49,493 nucleotides of DNA from an uncultured Desulfovibrio sp. (GCA_900553065.1 USBZ01000008.1:1-49493); one strand, 5' to 3'. Numbered from the stretch's first letter, positions 16,801 to 25,560 are shown. Numbers and translations: made by a program. The notes: a model not told the origin generated them from the sequence alone.

Positions 16801-17138
16801 TCGGCCTTGCCTTCGGAAATGTCCAGCGAGTTGATGAAGTGAATGGCCGTGGCGGCCACATGGCGGCAGGGACCGTTGAAGGCCTCCATGCAGTTGCACA
16901 TGGAGTCCACCCTCTGTTCCGCAAGATTGATGTTGACCACAGGACTGTAGGCCTCGAAGTCTTCTCCCTGCACGGTGCTTTCCACGGTCCACACGTCGTT
17001 TTCGAAACGCAGCGTGAACTTGCTGAGATTGCCTTCGGCTTCAATGGCGCGGCCGTATTCCGTTATGTATTCGGGAATGGTATTCTGAATGAAAGTTTCG
17101 GCAAGCCCACGGGCGGCGACTTCCTCGCGTCGGTTCAT
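13884..17138 (-). CDS. SWIM zinc-finger SNF2-family helicase
   Basis: A 1084-residue Swi2/Snf2 ATPase of the bacterial RapA/HepA-like superfamily. A SWIM zinc finger lies near the N-terminus (CNC, then CRH, about residues 81-94). A long central region of unknown fold follows. The ATPase core has DEMGLGKTIQ (Walker A, about residue 651), DEAQNIKNP (Walker B, about 744), SGTPIENNLFELWSL, and in the second RecA lobe FSQFVQML, SLKAGGTGLNLT and DRAHRIGQ (about 1026). Such proteins move along DNA and remodel protein-DNA complexes or stalled polymerase; the target here is unknown. The start follows GAGGT by about 9 bases. It stands alone between its own promoter and terminator. Confidence 0.95.
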   Translation of the reverse strand: MNRREEVAARGLAETFIQNTIPEYITEYGRAIEAEGNLSKFTLRFENDVWTVESTVQGEDFEAYSPVVNINLAEQRVDSMCNCMEAFNGPCRHVAATAIHFINSLDISEGKADPAPAPREDWRQSFRHFFGGTFEPETGRHYFLFRFFPEPGRLSVEFFRARQNKTGLSTVRQEVTIEQILRNPEWCEHSPDLPVVCRQIAQYLDYYGHRVEIPDGLLSWFFWAIRKEDYLFWKDTEIPCRIESSTMALKLRPSLDDDGLRFDVLLQREGKKPFSIVDEEPEDGGDIPAPAQEGATFHGQMPLWVCWNQGFYPVQTCLNHRVIQALVHKGPVIPQEDIPEFLDRVWTRLPASELYEQDEFLKIMEPVFQPATYNPKLFLDEEGSLLTLEVQNIYETLHGEFTLPGPNPDFQTGSYVYEGKTFLVRRNQVEENALITQLSDMRFQPRSSRLWFMEPEEAISFLLDSYPTLLENWRVYGEATLSRYKVRASTPVINASVESNEKEKWFSLDISVDYDGQNLPLDRIWKAWLKGKRYVQLKDGSYASLPESWLEKLAHKLKVLGLDPAKPPKQKFKQYEAPVLDNLLEDLPGALEDSFWSKLRDNIRNFHEVKQIETPKGLQASLRPYQIQGISYLNFLNEYGFGGILADEMGLGKTIQTLAFVQHMVNHGSQGPNLIVVPTSVLPNWDREASKFVPNLSRVIVYGTRREGLFRKIASSDLVITTYALLRRDMEELEQHEFNAIILDEAQNIKNPNTITARSVRQINAKMRLCLSGTPIENNLFELWSLFEFLMPGFLGSQHAFQRGVIKPIKEGDAETLEYLRSRVKPFILRRTKAEVVKDLPPKVENVMYCALEEEQAELYASLARKLREQVLADVDKKGMAKSQMSILDALLKLRQICCHPKLLKLDMPGFNANMPSGKFEAFKDMILDIVEEGHKVLVFSQFVQMLQQIRSWLQMTDIPFCYLDGSSKDRLEQVDRFNNTPSIRIFLISLKAGGTGLNLTSADYVIHYDPWWNPAVESQATDRAHRIGQSRQVFSYKLICQNTVEEKILKLQEMKRGVAEAVIPGQESWKSLTREDLEMLFEV

Positions 17139-17262
17139 GGTAACAGACCTCGATGAGTGACAGAAGATGAATGCAGTGCCTGGTGGCAGCGGTCGGACAG
17201 AAAAAATCCATGAAATCAGAAGGCCAGAGCAGAAAAGACAGTGCCGACCATTGCTTCCTAGG

Positions 17263-17289
17263 ATTATACGATAATATCCCAGTTTTCAA
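17263..17289 (-). promoter_or_regulatory. Candidate promoter of the SNF2 gene
   Basis: On the minus strand TTGAAA (17284-17289) precedes a perfect TATAAT (17263-17268) by 15 bases, shorter than ideal. It lies about 125 bases before the SNF2 start, in an otherwise gene-free gap shared with the divergent binding-protein gene. Confidence 0.45.
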
Positions 17290-17317
17290 GAGAAGGGAAC
17301 TGTGCTAGGCTTTTTTC

Positions 17318-19006
17318 ATGAAAAAAAAGTTATGTTTTTCCATGTATCGTGAATGTTTTTTGCCGTTTTTCACGGAAAACGAAACGGGAAGACGCTGTTG
17401 CTTTTCTTCTGCGCTGCGGCTTGCCGCAACAGTTTTCTTCTGTTTTTGCCTCTGTGCGGGCGCCGCGCATGCTGCCGATGAAAAAAATTTTTCCGAACCG
17501 GAGTACGGCGGCCACATCATCATGGGAAGCATAGGGGAGCCTTCGAATCTCATTCCCTACCTGGCTTCGGATTCGGCATCTTCTGAAGTGGCAGGGCTGC
17601 TTTATACGTCGCCGCTGGAATATGATAAGGATTTCAATATAGTAAAGTGTGCCGCCGAAGAGTGGGAAGTGCTTGAGGGCGGCCTTTTCATGCGCTTCAA
17701 GCTGAAGGAGGGGCTGCGCTGGCAGGACGGGCATCCCCTCACCGCAGACGATGTGACCTTCACCTATAATCTGATGATAGATCCGAAAACGCCCACGGCC
17801 TATGCCGCGGACTTTCTCAACGTGAAGGAATACCGCCAGACCGGCCCGCTGTCCTTCGAGGTCCGCTACGACGCTCCCTACGCCCGGGCGGCCGTCACCT
17901 GGATGCAGCCCATTCTGCCCAAGCACATTCTGGAGCATGAGAACATCGCCACCACGCGCTATGCCCGCAATCCCATAGGGGCCGGGCCCTTCAAGCTCAA
18001 GTCATGGGAGCCGGGAAGCCGCATCGTGCTCGAAGCCAACGACCTTTATTTCAAGGGACGTCCGTATCTGGATGAGGTCATCTACCGTATCATTCCCGAC
18101 AGCACCACCATGTTTCTCGAGGCCCGGGCGGGCAAGCTGGACTTCATAGGACTTTCCCCCCAGCAGTACCTCAGGCAGACCAGCGGCGAGTGGTGGGAGA
18201 AGAACTGGCGCAAATACAAGTATCTGTCGTTCGGCTATACCTATCTCGGTCTGAATCAGAAGAGTCCGTTCTTCCAGGATAAGAGGGTGCGTCAGGCGCT
18301 TTCCTTCGCCGTGGACAGGGAAGGCATCATCAAGGGCGCGCTGCTCGGCATGGGAGAACCCGCGTTCGGCCCGTACAAGCCCGGAACATGGGTATACAAT
18401 ACTTCGCTCAAGGCGTATGATTATGACCCGGAGCGTGCACGCCGTCTTCTTGCCGAGGCGGGGTGGACGCCGGGAAAGGACGGAATACTGGAAAAGGACG
18501 GCCTGCGTTTCGAGTTCACCATTCTGGTGAACCAGGGCAACAATGAACGCATCAAGGTTGCCGTCATTCTTCAGCAGATGTTCCGCGACGTCGGCGTGAA
18601 GGTCTCCATACGGACGGTGGAATGGGCCGCCTTCCTCAAGGAGTTCGTCGACACGAGAAAGTTCGATGCCCTGATTCTGGCATGGAACATTCTGGACGAT
18701 CCGGACATCTTCGACGTATGGCATTCCTCGGCCATCGAGGGCCATGGCCTCAACTTCGTGAGCTTTGTAAACGAAGAGGTCGACCGGCTGCTGGAGAAGG
18801 GACGGGCCTCGGCGGACAGGGCGGAACGTAAGGTTATTTACGATCGTTTCCAGGAAATTCTGCATGAGGAGCAGCCGTACCTTTTCCTTTACGTTCCGTA
18901 TTCCCTGCCCATGGTTCAGGCGAGGTTCCAGGGCATTCAACCAGCTCCTGCGGGCATTACCTACAATTTCGACCGGTGGTGGGTTCCCAGAGCGCTCCAG
19001 CAATAG
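17318..19006 (+). CDS. Peptide/nickel-type ABC transporter substrate-binding protein
   Basis: A 562-residue periplasmic binding protein of SBP family 5 (DppA/OppA/NikA-like). The N-terminus has an unusually long basic leader before the hydrophobic core (LAATVFFCFCLCAGAAHA, cleavage near A-ADE). Family signatures include YGGHIIMGSIGEPSNLIPYLA, FKLKEGLRWQDGHPLTADDVTFTYN and NPIGAGPFKLKSW, with FADR-type DKRVRQALSFAVDRE. No permease or ATPase gene is adjacent, so it is an orphan receptor that must use components elsewhere. There is no good Shine-Dalgarno before ATG 17318; ATG 17342 is an alternative. It is followed after 9 bases by the RSH gene, an arrangement suggesting one transcript. Confidence 0.92.
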   Translation: MKKKLCFSMYRECFLPFFTENETGRRCCFSSALRLAATVFFCFCLCAGAAHAADEKNFSEPEYGGHIIMGSIGEPSNLIPYLASDSASSEVAGLLYTSPLEYDKDFNIVKCAAEEWEVLEGGLFMRFKLKEGLRWQDGHPLTADDVTFTYNLMIDPKTPTAYAADFLNVKEYRQTGPLSFEVRYDAPYARAAVTWMQPILPKHILEHENIATTRYARNPIGAGPFKLKSWEPGSRIVLEANDLYFKGRPYLDEVIYRIIPDSTTMFLEARAGKLDFIGLSPQQYLRQTSGEWWEKNWRKYKYLSFGYTYLGLNQKSPFFQDKRVRQALSFAVDREGIIKGALLGMGEPAFGPYKPGTWVYNTSLKAYDYDPERARRLLAEAGWTPGKDGILEKDGLRFEFTILVNQGNNERIKVAVILQQMFRDVGVKVSIRTVEWAAFLKEFVDTRKFDALILAWNILDDPDIFDVWHSSAIEGHGLNFVSFVNEEVDRLLEKGRASADRAERKVIYDRFQEILHEEQPYLFLYVPYSLPMVQARFQGIQPAPAGITYNFDRWWVPRALQQ

Positions 19007-19015
19007 CAGGTTCTT

Positions 19016-21310
19016 ATGAGTCAGACTTCCATTCTCCAGACATCAGCGGACACGGCCCAGCAGAAAGATGTTCACCCGCAGGAAAACGTCTCCATGGTGA
19101 TTTCTCCCGTGACGGGAGAAAGCTCGCCGGCGTCGAAGGTTCCTTCGGCCGACAGCATTGTGGAGGAGCTTGTCAGGCACTGTCCCGATGCCGATACGGA
19201 CATGGTGCGCCGTGCCTACGACTACGCTTCGGCCGCGCATGCCGGTCAGCTTCGTCTGTCCGGAGATCCTTATATTCTGCACCCCGCGTCGGTGGCGCTT
19301 ACGCTGGCCAAGATGGGCTTCGATGAACACGCCGTGGCGGCGGGCCTTCTGCACGACACCGTGGAAGATACGGATTCCTCCATCGACGAGCTGGATGAAC
19401 TGTTCGGCGAGCAGGTGGCCGACATCGTGGACGGCGTGACCAAGATCAACATGATGACCTTCGACACCAAGGAGGAGGCGCAGGCGGAGAACATCCGCAA
19501 GATGATCCTCTCGATGGCGCACGACATCCGCGTTCCCGTGGTCAAGCTGGCCGACCGTCTGCACAACATGAGCACCCTGGATTTCCAGAAGCCCTACAAG
19601 CAGCAGCGCATCGCCCAGGAAACCATGGACATCTATGCGCCGCTGGCCAACAGACTTGGTCTGCATCTTTTCAAGCAGAAGCTTGAGGATCTGAGCTTCC
19701 GCTATCTCCAGCCCGATGCCTATGCCGAGATCACCACATGGCTTTCCGATAACCAGATCGTCGAAAGACAGCTCATTTCCAAGGTCATCGCCAAGATCGA
19801 AAACATCATGGTCGAAAACCGCATCAACGGACGCGTGTTCGGCCGCATCAAGCAGACCTACAGCATCTATCGCAAGATGATGGCGCAGAAAACGCCGCTC
19901 GACGAGATGCACGACATCATTGCCTTCCGCGTCATTGTCAATGATCTGCGCGACTGCTATGCCATGCTCGGTCTTGTCCACGTGCTGTGGAAGCCCGTTC
20001 CCGGCCGCTTCAAGGACTATATTTCCATGCCCAAGGCCAACGGCTACCAGTCGCTGCACACCACGGTGATCGGGCCCGAAGGCGAACGCATCGAAATTCA
20101 GATCCGTACCGAAGAGATGAACAACATGGCCGAACACGGCGTGGCCGCGCACTGGATGTACAAGGAGCGCAATCACGCCATAGCCATGCAGGACATGCCG
20201 CAGTTCCAGTGGCTGCGCGATCTTATGGAACGGCAGCGCGACGAAGCGGATTCCCGGGAGTTCATGAGCTCGCTGCGCATGGACCTCTTCAATGACGAAA
20301 TCTATGTGTTCACCCCCAAGGGCGCGGTAAAGCAGCTGCCCAAGGGCGCCACGTCCCTCGACTTCGCGTTTCTCATTCACTCCGACGTGGGCGCGCACTG
20401 CGTGGGTGCAAAGATCAACGGCAAGCTCGAACCCTTTGCCACGCCGCTGAAGAACGGCGACATGGTCGAGATCATTACCGACAAGAACCGGCATCCGCAC
20501 CGCGACTGGCTGAAGATCGTGAAGACGTCCAAGGCCAGAAGCCGCATTCAGCATTATCTGCGCACCGAGGAGCGCGTGGCCGCTGTGGCGCTCGGCAAGG
20601 AACTCCTGGAAAAGGAAGGCCGCAGGATGGACTTCAATGTCACGAAGGCGGCCAAGGACGGCAGACTCCAGTTTGTGGTGCCGGAATTTTCGCTCAACGT
20701 GCTGGACGACCTTTTCGCCGCCGTGGGTACGGGACGTCTCACGCCCCGCAAGGTGCTGCAGAAGCTGCTTTCGCTGCTGGCCCCGGCTCCCAAGCAGGAG
20801 GCCGCCGCAGACAGCTCCTCCACGCAGAAGCAGGATTCCTCGGCTGCCAGAAAGCCCGCCGACGGCATCACCATCAAGGGTATCGAAGACACGCTCATCC
20901 ACTTCGCCAAGTGCTGCAAGCCCGTTCCCGGCGATCAGGTGGTGGGCTTCATCAGCCGCGGGCGCGGCGTCATCATTCATACGGCCAACTGCCCCCATCT
21001 CCAGACTCTGGAGTCCGAACGGCTCATTTCCGTGACCTGGAACAACGAGGAGAGCAAGCCCTTCCCGGCGGAAATCAGCATCATGGGCGTCAACGAGAAG
21101 GGCCTTCTGGCCAAGATCAGCCTTGTGTTCGTACAGCAGGACGTCAACATCAATGCGCTTCAGATCAAGTCCACCGTGGACGGACGCTCCCAGATGGACT
21201 TCACCGTGGAAGTACGCGACGCCGTGCATCTCTATCAGACCATAGACAAGCTGCGCGCCATCGAGCATGTGATCGAAGTGCGTCGCGGCACGTCGGGCAT
21301 GGACGTCTGA
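19016..21310 (+). CDS. spoT: Bifunctional (p)ppGpp synthetase/hydrolase (RSH)
   Basis: A 764-residue RelA/SpoT homologue that makes and breaks the alarmone (p)ppGpp. The order is complete: an HD hydrolase domain with intact LLHDTVEDTD (about residue 110) and LADRLHNM, a synthetase domain with RFKDYISMPKANGYQSLHTTV and EIQIRTEEMNNMAEHGVAAHW, a TGS domain (VFTPKGAVKQLPKGATSLDFAF), a cysteine pair FAKCCKPVPGD and a C-terminal ACT domain. The intact HD residues argue for a bifunctional Rel/SpoT-type enzyme rather than synthetase-only RelA. The first 50 residues are a low-complexity tail. Nothing weakens the start at 19016, though the Shine-Dalgarno (CAGG) is modest. It is followed by a strong terminator. 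Confidence 0.96.
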   Translation: MSQTSILQTSADTAQQKDVHPQENVSMVISPVTGESSPASKVPSADSIVEELVRHCPDADTDMVRRAYDYASAAHAGQLRLSGDPYILHPASVALTLAKMGFDEHAVAAGLLHDTVEDTDSSIDELDELFGEQVADIVDGVTKINMMTFDTKEEAQAENIRKMILSMAHDIRVPVVKLADRLHNMSTLDFQKPYKQQRIAQETMDIYAPLANRLGLHLFKQKLEDLSFRYLQPDAYAEITTWLSDNQIVERQLISKVIAKIENIMVENRINGRVFGRIKQTYSIYRKMMAQKTPLDEMHDIIAFRVIVNDLRDCYAMLGLVHVLWKPVPGRFKDYISMPKANGYQSLHTTVIGPEGERIEIQIRTEEMNNMAEHGVAAHWMYKERNHAIAMQDMPQFQWLRDLMERQRDEADSREFMSSLRMDLFNDEIYVFTPKGAVKQLPKGATSLDFAFLIHSDVGAHCVGAKINGKLEPFATPLKNGDMVEIITDKNRHPHRDWLKIVKTSKARSRIQHYLRTEERVAAVALGKELLEKEGRRMDFNVTKAAKDGRLQFVVPEFSLNVLDDLFAAVGTGRLTPRKVLQKLLSLLAPAPKQEAAADSSSTQKQDSSAARKPADGITIKGIEDTLIHFAKCCKPVPGDQVVGFISRGRGVIIHTANCPHLQTLESERLISVTWNNEESKPFPAEISIMGVNEKGLLAKISLVFVQQDVNINALQIKSTVDGRSQMDFTVEVRDAVHLYQTIDKLRAIEHVIEVRRGTSGMDV

Positions 21311-21330
21311 TCGTACGCATGACGAACAAT

Positions 21331-21357
21331 AAAGGCCGGGGTTTCCCGGCCTTTTTC
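21331..21357 (+). terminator. Terminator of the RSH gene
   Basis: AAAGGCCGGG (21331-21340) pairs with CCCGGCCTTT with a GTTT loop, followed by a T-tract to 21356. It lies 20 bases after the stop. Confidence 0.88.
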
Positions 21358-21514
21358 GTCTTTGCCTTGTTCAATGGGACGCGGGGGAGAAATCCCGCGG
21401 GTGCGGTATCGGCTTTTGCCGGGAACCGCTTTTTCTTTTTGTTTTCGACGGCGCTTTTTGCTTTTCGTGCCGCGGCAGGGGCGGTAAGGGCGGCGATTCA
21501 GCAGAAGGCCCGGG

Positions 21515-22651
21515 CTACCGGGAGCCTTCCGTCTTGCGGTGCAGGACAATGCGCGTGATTTCCGAAGGCACGCCCAGACGGCAGGAAAAGCCGTTCCACA
21601 GGCCTGTTCCCGGACTGACATACAGAAGGCCGCCTTCGGGCGTTTCATACAGGCCGCGGACATAACCCGCATTATAGGCGCCGATGAGAGGAGAAAGAAA
21701 GAAGATCAGTCCGCCGTGGGTATGGCCGGAGAGCTGAAGGGAAACGCCGGGGGCGGGCAGCTCCTCGTCGTTCGGCTTGTGGGCCAGAAGAATGCGCGGA
21801 CCTTCCGGAGCTCCGGCAAAGGTCGCCTTCACATCGGTTCCGCCGTCTCCGAAGCGGGTGGCGGTATTATCCGGCACGCCGCCTATGATAAGTCCTCCCG
21901 GCAATACCCGGTGCTCGTTGTTCAGCATGTCTACGCCGAGAGAGCGGAATTCCTTTGTCCAGCCGCGGGCGTCGTAGTAGTATTCGTGGTTGCCGGTGAC
22001 GCCGAAAACGCCGTACCTGGCTTTGAGTTCGCTAAGTGGCTGTACTTCCGCGCGCAGGGCACGGGGAAGGTCGTCGATCATGTCGCCGGTGATGACTACG
22101 GCATCGGCCGAGAGCGCGTTGACCTTGCGGACCACGGCTTCAAGCCAGTCTTTTTTCTGTACCGGGCCGATATGAATGTCGCTGAGCTGAACCAGCGTAA
22201 AACCTTCAAGTTCTGCCGGAAGGTTCGGCAGGGCGATTTCCACGGTGCGCACGTCGGGCACCCTGACGGCCTGCCATGTGCCCCATGCGCCGCAGGCAAG
22301 GGCCAGAATCGTGAGGAAAGCGCAGCGCTGACCGGGGGAAAACGGCAGATGCAGGGAAGCGCCGAACAGGCGGGTCAGACGCAGACAGAGGCCTGCCGCA
22401 TCCTTGATCAGCGCCAGGAAGAAAAGCATGATCAGCGAGGCGTACAGCGCCTCGGCGGTGAGCATGACGGGGGCGGGCAGCTCCGGCCGGAAGAAGCCCC
22501 CACCCACCACCTGATAGAAGATATACTTGAGTGCGGCGGCCATGAGCCCGGCGCCCATGAGAGCCTTCAGCCAGAGGGCGGCCTTCAGGGGCAGAACGAG
22601 ACTCAGAAAAACGTAGACCGCCATGATGACGGAAGGCAGAAGAAGTCGCAT
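21515..22651 (-). CDS. Membrane metallophosphoesterase (YkuE-like)
   Basis: A 378-residue protein with four N-terminal membrane segments (roughly residues 2-20, 24-45, 58-80 and 105-125) and a C-terminal calcineurin-like phosphoesterase domain. The metal-binding motifs are complete: LSDIHIG, TGDMIDD, GNHEYYYD, LLAHKP and SGHTHGG. Proteins of this layout hydrolyse phosphate esters in lipids or nucleotides at the membrane surface; YkuE itself is exported by the Tat system, but this one is held by its own helices. The start at 22651 is chosen because it begins the first membrane segment and leaves a 44-base gap to the upstream gene; the Shine-Dalgarno (GGAA) is weak. The substrate is unknown. 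Confidence 0.92.
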   Translation of the reverse strand: MRLLLPSVIMAVYVFLSLVLPLKAALWLKALMGAGLMAAALKYIFYQVVGGGFFRPELPAPVMLTAEALYASLIMLFFLALIKDAAGLCLRLTRLFGASLHLPFSPGQRCAFLTILALACGAWGTWQAVRVPDVRTVEIALPNLPAELEGFTLVQLSDIHIGPVQKKDWLEAVVRKVNALSADAVVITGDMIDDLPRALRAEVQPLSELKARYGVFGVTGNHEYYYDARGWTKEFRSLGVDMLNNEHRVLPGGLIIGGVPDNTATRFGDGGTDVKATFAGAPEGPRILLAHKPNDEELPAPGVSLQLSGHTHGGLIFFLSPLIGAYNAGYVRGLYETPEGGLLYVSPGTGLWNGFSCRLGVPSEITRIVLHRKTEGSR

Positions 22652-22695
22652 AGAGGTTCCGGTCGGGCTGGGGAGGTTGGAGATGAAGAGAGAAA

Positions 22696-23229
22696 TCAGG
22701 CGTTGCGGCCCATGAGGAAGGCTCTTGCCATGGCGTCGCTTCCTGCCACTTCGCCGCGCTTCCATACGCCGGGAGCCAGAAGGGCGCTTTTTTCCTGAAC
22801 GCCTTCAAGGCAGTCGGTGAAGCCCCGGAAGCTGTCCAGCGTGCGTTCCAGCGCCTTGACGTTGCTGTCGGCCGCAGTGATGATGAAATAGAACTCCTTG
22901 CCGGAAATTTCCGTATAGCGCGGGACGGTTCTGTCGATGAGCGCCTTCATCTGCGCGCACATGGTGTAGAAGTAGACGGGCGTCCCCATGACGATGACGT
23001 CGGCTTTCACCATGCTGTCGAGAATATCCGCCATGTCGTCCTTCTGCACGCAGACATGGGTGTTCTGGCAGGCCTCGCAGCCGAGGCAGGGATGGATGTT
23101 CTTTTCACGGAGCGTGATTTTTTCCACCGTATGTCCGGCTTCGATCGCGCCTTTCATGAATTCTTCGCAGAGAAGATCGGAATTGCTGCCCTTGCGGGGA
23201 CTGGAGGAAAGAATGAGAATGTTTTTCAT
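22696..23229 (-). CDS. Iron-sulfur flavoprotein / NADPH-dependent FMN reductase family
   Basis: A 177-residue flavodoxin-fold protein. MKNILILSSSPRKGSNSDLL is the FMN-phosphate loop, and MGTPVYFYTMCAQMKALIDR is the second FMN contact. Between them is a compact cysteine motif, CLGCEACQNTHVC, typical of the iron-sulfur flavoprotein family in anaerobes, where it binds a 4Fe-4S cluster that exchanges electrons with ferredoxin. GGAG stands 6 bases before the start. It lies 44 bases upstream of the metallophosphoesterase gene, same strand, and may share its transcript. A role in oxygen or peroxide tolerance is known for archaeal relatives; here it is only a guess. Confidence 0.93.
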   Translation of the reverse strand: MKNILILSSSPRKGSNSDLLCEEFMKGAIEAGHTVEKITLREKNIHPCLGCEACQNTHVCVQKDDMADILDSMVKADVIVMGTPVYFYTMCAQMKALIDRTVPRYTEISGKEFYFIITAADSNVKALERTLDSFRGFTDCLEGVQEKSALLAPGVWKRGEVAGSDAMARAFLMGRNA

Positions 23230-23539
23230 AGCGGCTCCTGCGTGCGGGCACACGTTGCCCGGAAGAGGGAAGAAGAGAACGGCGCTGTCGCTTGCAGGCG
23301 ATAGTGCCGGGCGTTGATGATCGCTTCCGGCAGAATGCGGCAAGCGTGCCGCGTGCCGGAATGTTGCTTCATCACCCTTTCAGGCTGGACTTTTTCTTCC
23401 GCTCTGTCCATAGACGATTCTTCTGATTTCTTGCCTGATCCGCTTGCCTGCATGCCGCGCTGAAGAGGCGGGAAGGCGACTTCAGCGCGGCATGCAGAGC
23501 GGTAAGAAGACTTTTCCGCACATGGCGGAAATGCCGGGA
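23230..23539. other. Gene-free gap carrying a long hairpin
   Basis: This 310-base gap separates the iron-sulfur flavoprotein gene from the end of the ATP-grasp gene. Apart from the long inverted repeat at 23448-23497 I see no gene. The flavoprotein promoter should lie here, but no convincing -35/-10 pair stands out. Confidence 0.5.
23448..23497. repeat. Perfect 18-bp inverted repeat
   Basis: CTGCATGCCGCGCTGAAG (23448-23465) is exactly complementary to 23480-23497, with a 14-base purine-rich loop. It lies 43 bases beyond the ATP-grasp stop. Neither side carries a T-tract. It could terminate or protect the 3' end of the esterase/ATP-grasp message. Confidence 0.85.
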
Positions 23540-24742
23540 TCAGGCAGGATCGCCGCTTGCCAGGGCGTCGGCAAAGAATTGTTCCATGTCCTTCTTTTCG
23601 GAAAAGTTGGCGACGAACATCTGGTCGGCCATGGCGCCGGACAGCGCTTCCGGAATACGGCCGGTCATTTTCATGTTGGCGGCATATTTCTGCATCAGCT
23701 CCTCGTTGGAGAGGCGGAACGTTTTGCCGTCACGGCGCCCTGCGAAGGCGCAGTAGAAGTGTTCTCCTTCCGGCAGGGTGGAGCGGTCGAAGGCGATCAT
23801 GTCGGCCCAGATTTTATAGACGTCCGTGCTGTTGGCGAAGTTCATCATGTCGGGAGAGTAACCGCCGCAGGGACGCATGTTGACTTCAAGAGCCACGACG
23901 TCGCCCTTTTTTCCCATGCCGGGCTGATCCTGTGTAAGGCGGAAGAACTCAAAATGTACGAAGCGGCTTTTCACACCGAAGCTTTTGGCCGCGGCGCGTC
24001 CGGCGGCCCGGGTATCCTCGGGCAGATCCTTGAGAATGCAGTAGATGCAGTTGCCGGAGTCGTTCACCACGTCCATGAGGGAGAAGAATGTGATGTTGCC
24101 GGTTTCAAATACCGGCTCCCCGTGCGAGTCGAAAATGGCGTCGTAGGAATTGATTTCGGCGTGGATGAACTCTTCCATGATGTAGGGGATGTCGGGAATC
24201 CGGCTGGCCAGAAAGGCGTCGAGATCGGCTTCGCTTTCGAGCTTGCGGGTGTCGGAGGCCCCCATGCCGTTGTCGGGCTTCACAATCACGGGCCAGCCCG
24301 TCTCACGGATGAAGTTCAGGCAGGATTCTCTGTCGTCCACGATATGGTAGCGGGCCGTGGCAATGCCCGCGCGCCGATAATACTCCTTCATGCCGGACTT
24401 GAAGCGGATGCGGGGAATGTCCTGCGTCTGAAAGCCGCTCGTGATGTTGAAGTCGGTGCGAAGCGCGGCATCCTGCTCCAGCCAGTATTCATTGTTGGAT
24501 TCCAGCCAGTCGATGCGGCCGTACTTGTGGATATAGAAGCCTACGGCCCGGTACACTTCGTCGTAGTTCTCCAGGCTGCCTACCTTGTAGTATTCAGTAA
24601 GGCTTGCTTTCAGCTCGGGCAGAAGACTTTCATAGGGCTGATCCCCTATGCCGAGCACGTTCAGGCCGTTTGCCTTGAGATGATGGCAGAATTTCCAGTA
24701 GTTCGCGGGAAAATTCGGCGAAATGAACACAAAGTTTTTCAT
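23540..24742 (-). CDS. ATP-grasp enzyme of unknown substrate
   Basis: A 400-residue ATP-grasp protein of the carbamoyl-phosphate-synthase/BL00235-like type. The central lobe has the ATP-binding segments GWPVIVKPDNGMGASDT and PYIMEEFIHAEINSYDAIFD, and the magnesium-binding ALEVNMRPCGGYSPDMMNF closes the active site. The N-terminal PreATP-grasp fold begins NFVFISPNFP. Such enzymes couple a carboxylate to an amine or thiol through an acyl phosphate. The start at 24742 is preceded by AGGAG at 9 bases. It is the third gene of an operon behind two esterases (53-base gap). The combination of a ligase with two serine hydrolases suggests synthesis or salvage of an amide or ester metabolite; no substrate can be named. 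Confidence 0.9.
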   Translation of the reverse strand: MKNFVFISPNFPANYWKFCHHLKANGLNVLGIGDQPYESLLPELKASLTEYYKVGSLENYDEVYRAVGFYIHKYGRIDWLESNNEYWLEQDAALRTDFNITSGFQTQDIPRIRFKSGMKEYYRRAGIATARYHIVDDRESCLNFIRETGWPVIVKPDNGMGASDTRKLESEADLDAFLASRIPDIPYIMEEFIHAEINSYDAIFDSHGEPVFETGNITFFSLMDVVNDSGNCIYCILKDLPEDTRAAGRAAAKSFGVKSRFVHFEFFRLTQDQPGMGKKGDVVALEVNMRPCGGYSPDMMNFANSTDVYKIWADMIAFDRSTLPEGEHFYCAFAGRRDGKTFRLSNEELMQKYAANMKMTGRIPEALSGAMADQMFVANFSEKKDMEQFFADALASGDPA

Positions 24743-24795
24743 GGGGGCCGTCTCCTTGCAGTATCTTTCCAACGCCTTGCGCGTCCGTGTCGTTT

Positions 24796-25560
24796 TTACT
24801 GTGCCCGTTCGCCGAGAAGCCAGGGCAGGAAATATTCCACCTGTCTGTACCACCACGGCCAGTCATGATTGACGTCGTGTCCCCAGAGGTCGACCCACAG
24901 GTGAATCCCCTTGCGCTCGAAAATATCCTTGAGCTGTCTGGTGGTTTCCGGCATTTCCCAGGCTCCCTGTCCCACGCAGATCGCCGCACGCTGGCTGTTG
25001 TACAGGGAAATATAGGGATGATCTGCAGGCATGTTGGCCATATAGTCCACGGGAGAGTTCTGGTAGACCACGTCGTCCATGTAGGCGCCGAATCCGTAGC
25101 TTGCCGTATAGATGCCCGAAAGGGCAAGCAGGCCGTTGAACAGATCCGGACGGCGCAGATACAGATTTGTCGCATGCAGCGCGCCCAGGCTGCAGCCGAA
25201 GGCGATGAGGCCGGGATTCCCGCTTTCTCCGTTCGCCGTGCGGGCGAGGTGCTGCGCCATAGGAACGATTTCATGGAACAGATGATTCATCCATGCTTCA
25301 TGGCGACGTATGCGCCACCAAGGATCCCCGCTTTTGTTCGACCAGGTTTCCTGATCAATGGTGTCGACGGCAATGACCATGAGTCTGCCGTCTTCGATCC
25401 ACGGCGCCATCGTGTCGGACATATGGAAGTCCTCAAAGGAGAAGAACCGGCCGTCCTGGCAGGGCACGAACAGAAGCGGGCGTCCCGCATGACCGTAGAC
25501 CTTGCACTCCATGTCGCGACCGAGAGCAGGGCTGTATTCTTTGAAGTACCGTGTCTGCAT
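24796..25560 (-). CDS. Alpha/beta-hydrolase esterase (esterase-D-like), first of pair
   Basis: A 254-residue serine esterase of the putative-esterase (EsterD) fold. The nucleophile elbow is GCSLGA (serine at about residue 124), and the histidine is probably in DLWGHDVNHDW near the C-terminus. The N-terminal part (YGHAGRPLLFVPCQDG) has the usual oxyanion strand. It has no signal peptide. GGAGG stands 6 bases before the start. It lies between a second esterase (20 bases upstream) and the ATP-grasp gene, all in one operon. Natural substrates of such cytoplasmic esterases range from S-formylglutathione to siderophore esters; none can be assigned here. Confidence 0.9.
   Translation of the reverse strand: MQTRYFKEYSPALGRDMECKVYGHAGRPLLFVPCQDGRFFSFEDFHMSDTMAPWIEDGRLMVIAVDTIDQETWSNKSGDPWWRIRRHEAWMNHLFHEIVPMAQHLARTANGESGNPGLIAFGCSLGALHATNLYLRRPDLFNGLLALSGIYTASYGFGAYMDDVVYQNSPVDYMANMPADHPYISLYNSQRAAICVGQGAWEMPETTRQLKDIFERKGIHLWVDLWGHDVNHDWPWWYRQVEYFLPWLLGERAQ

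Noticed and set aside
19043..21268. A 741-residue open frame on the minus strand over the RSH gene.
   Set aside because: Antisense shadow of a well-conserved gene.
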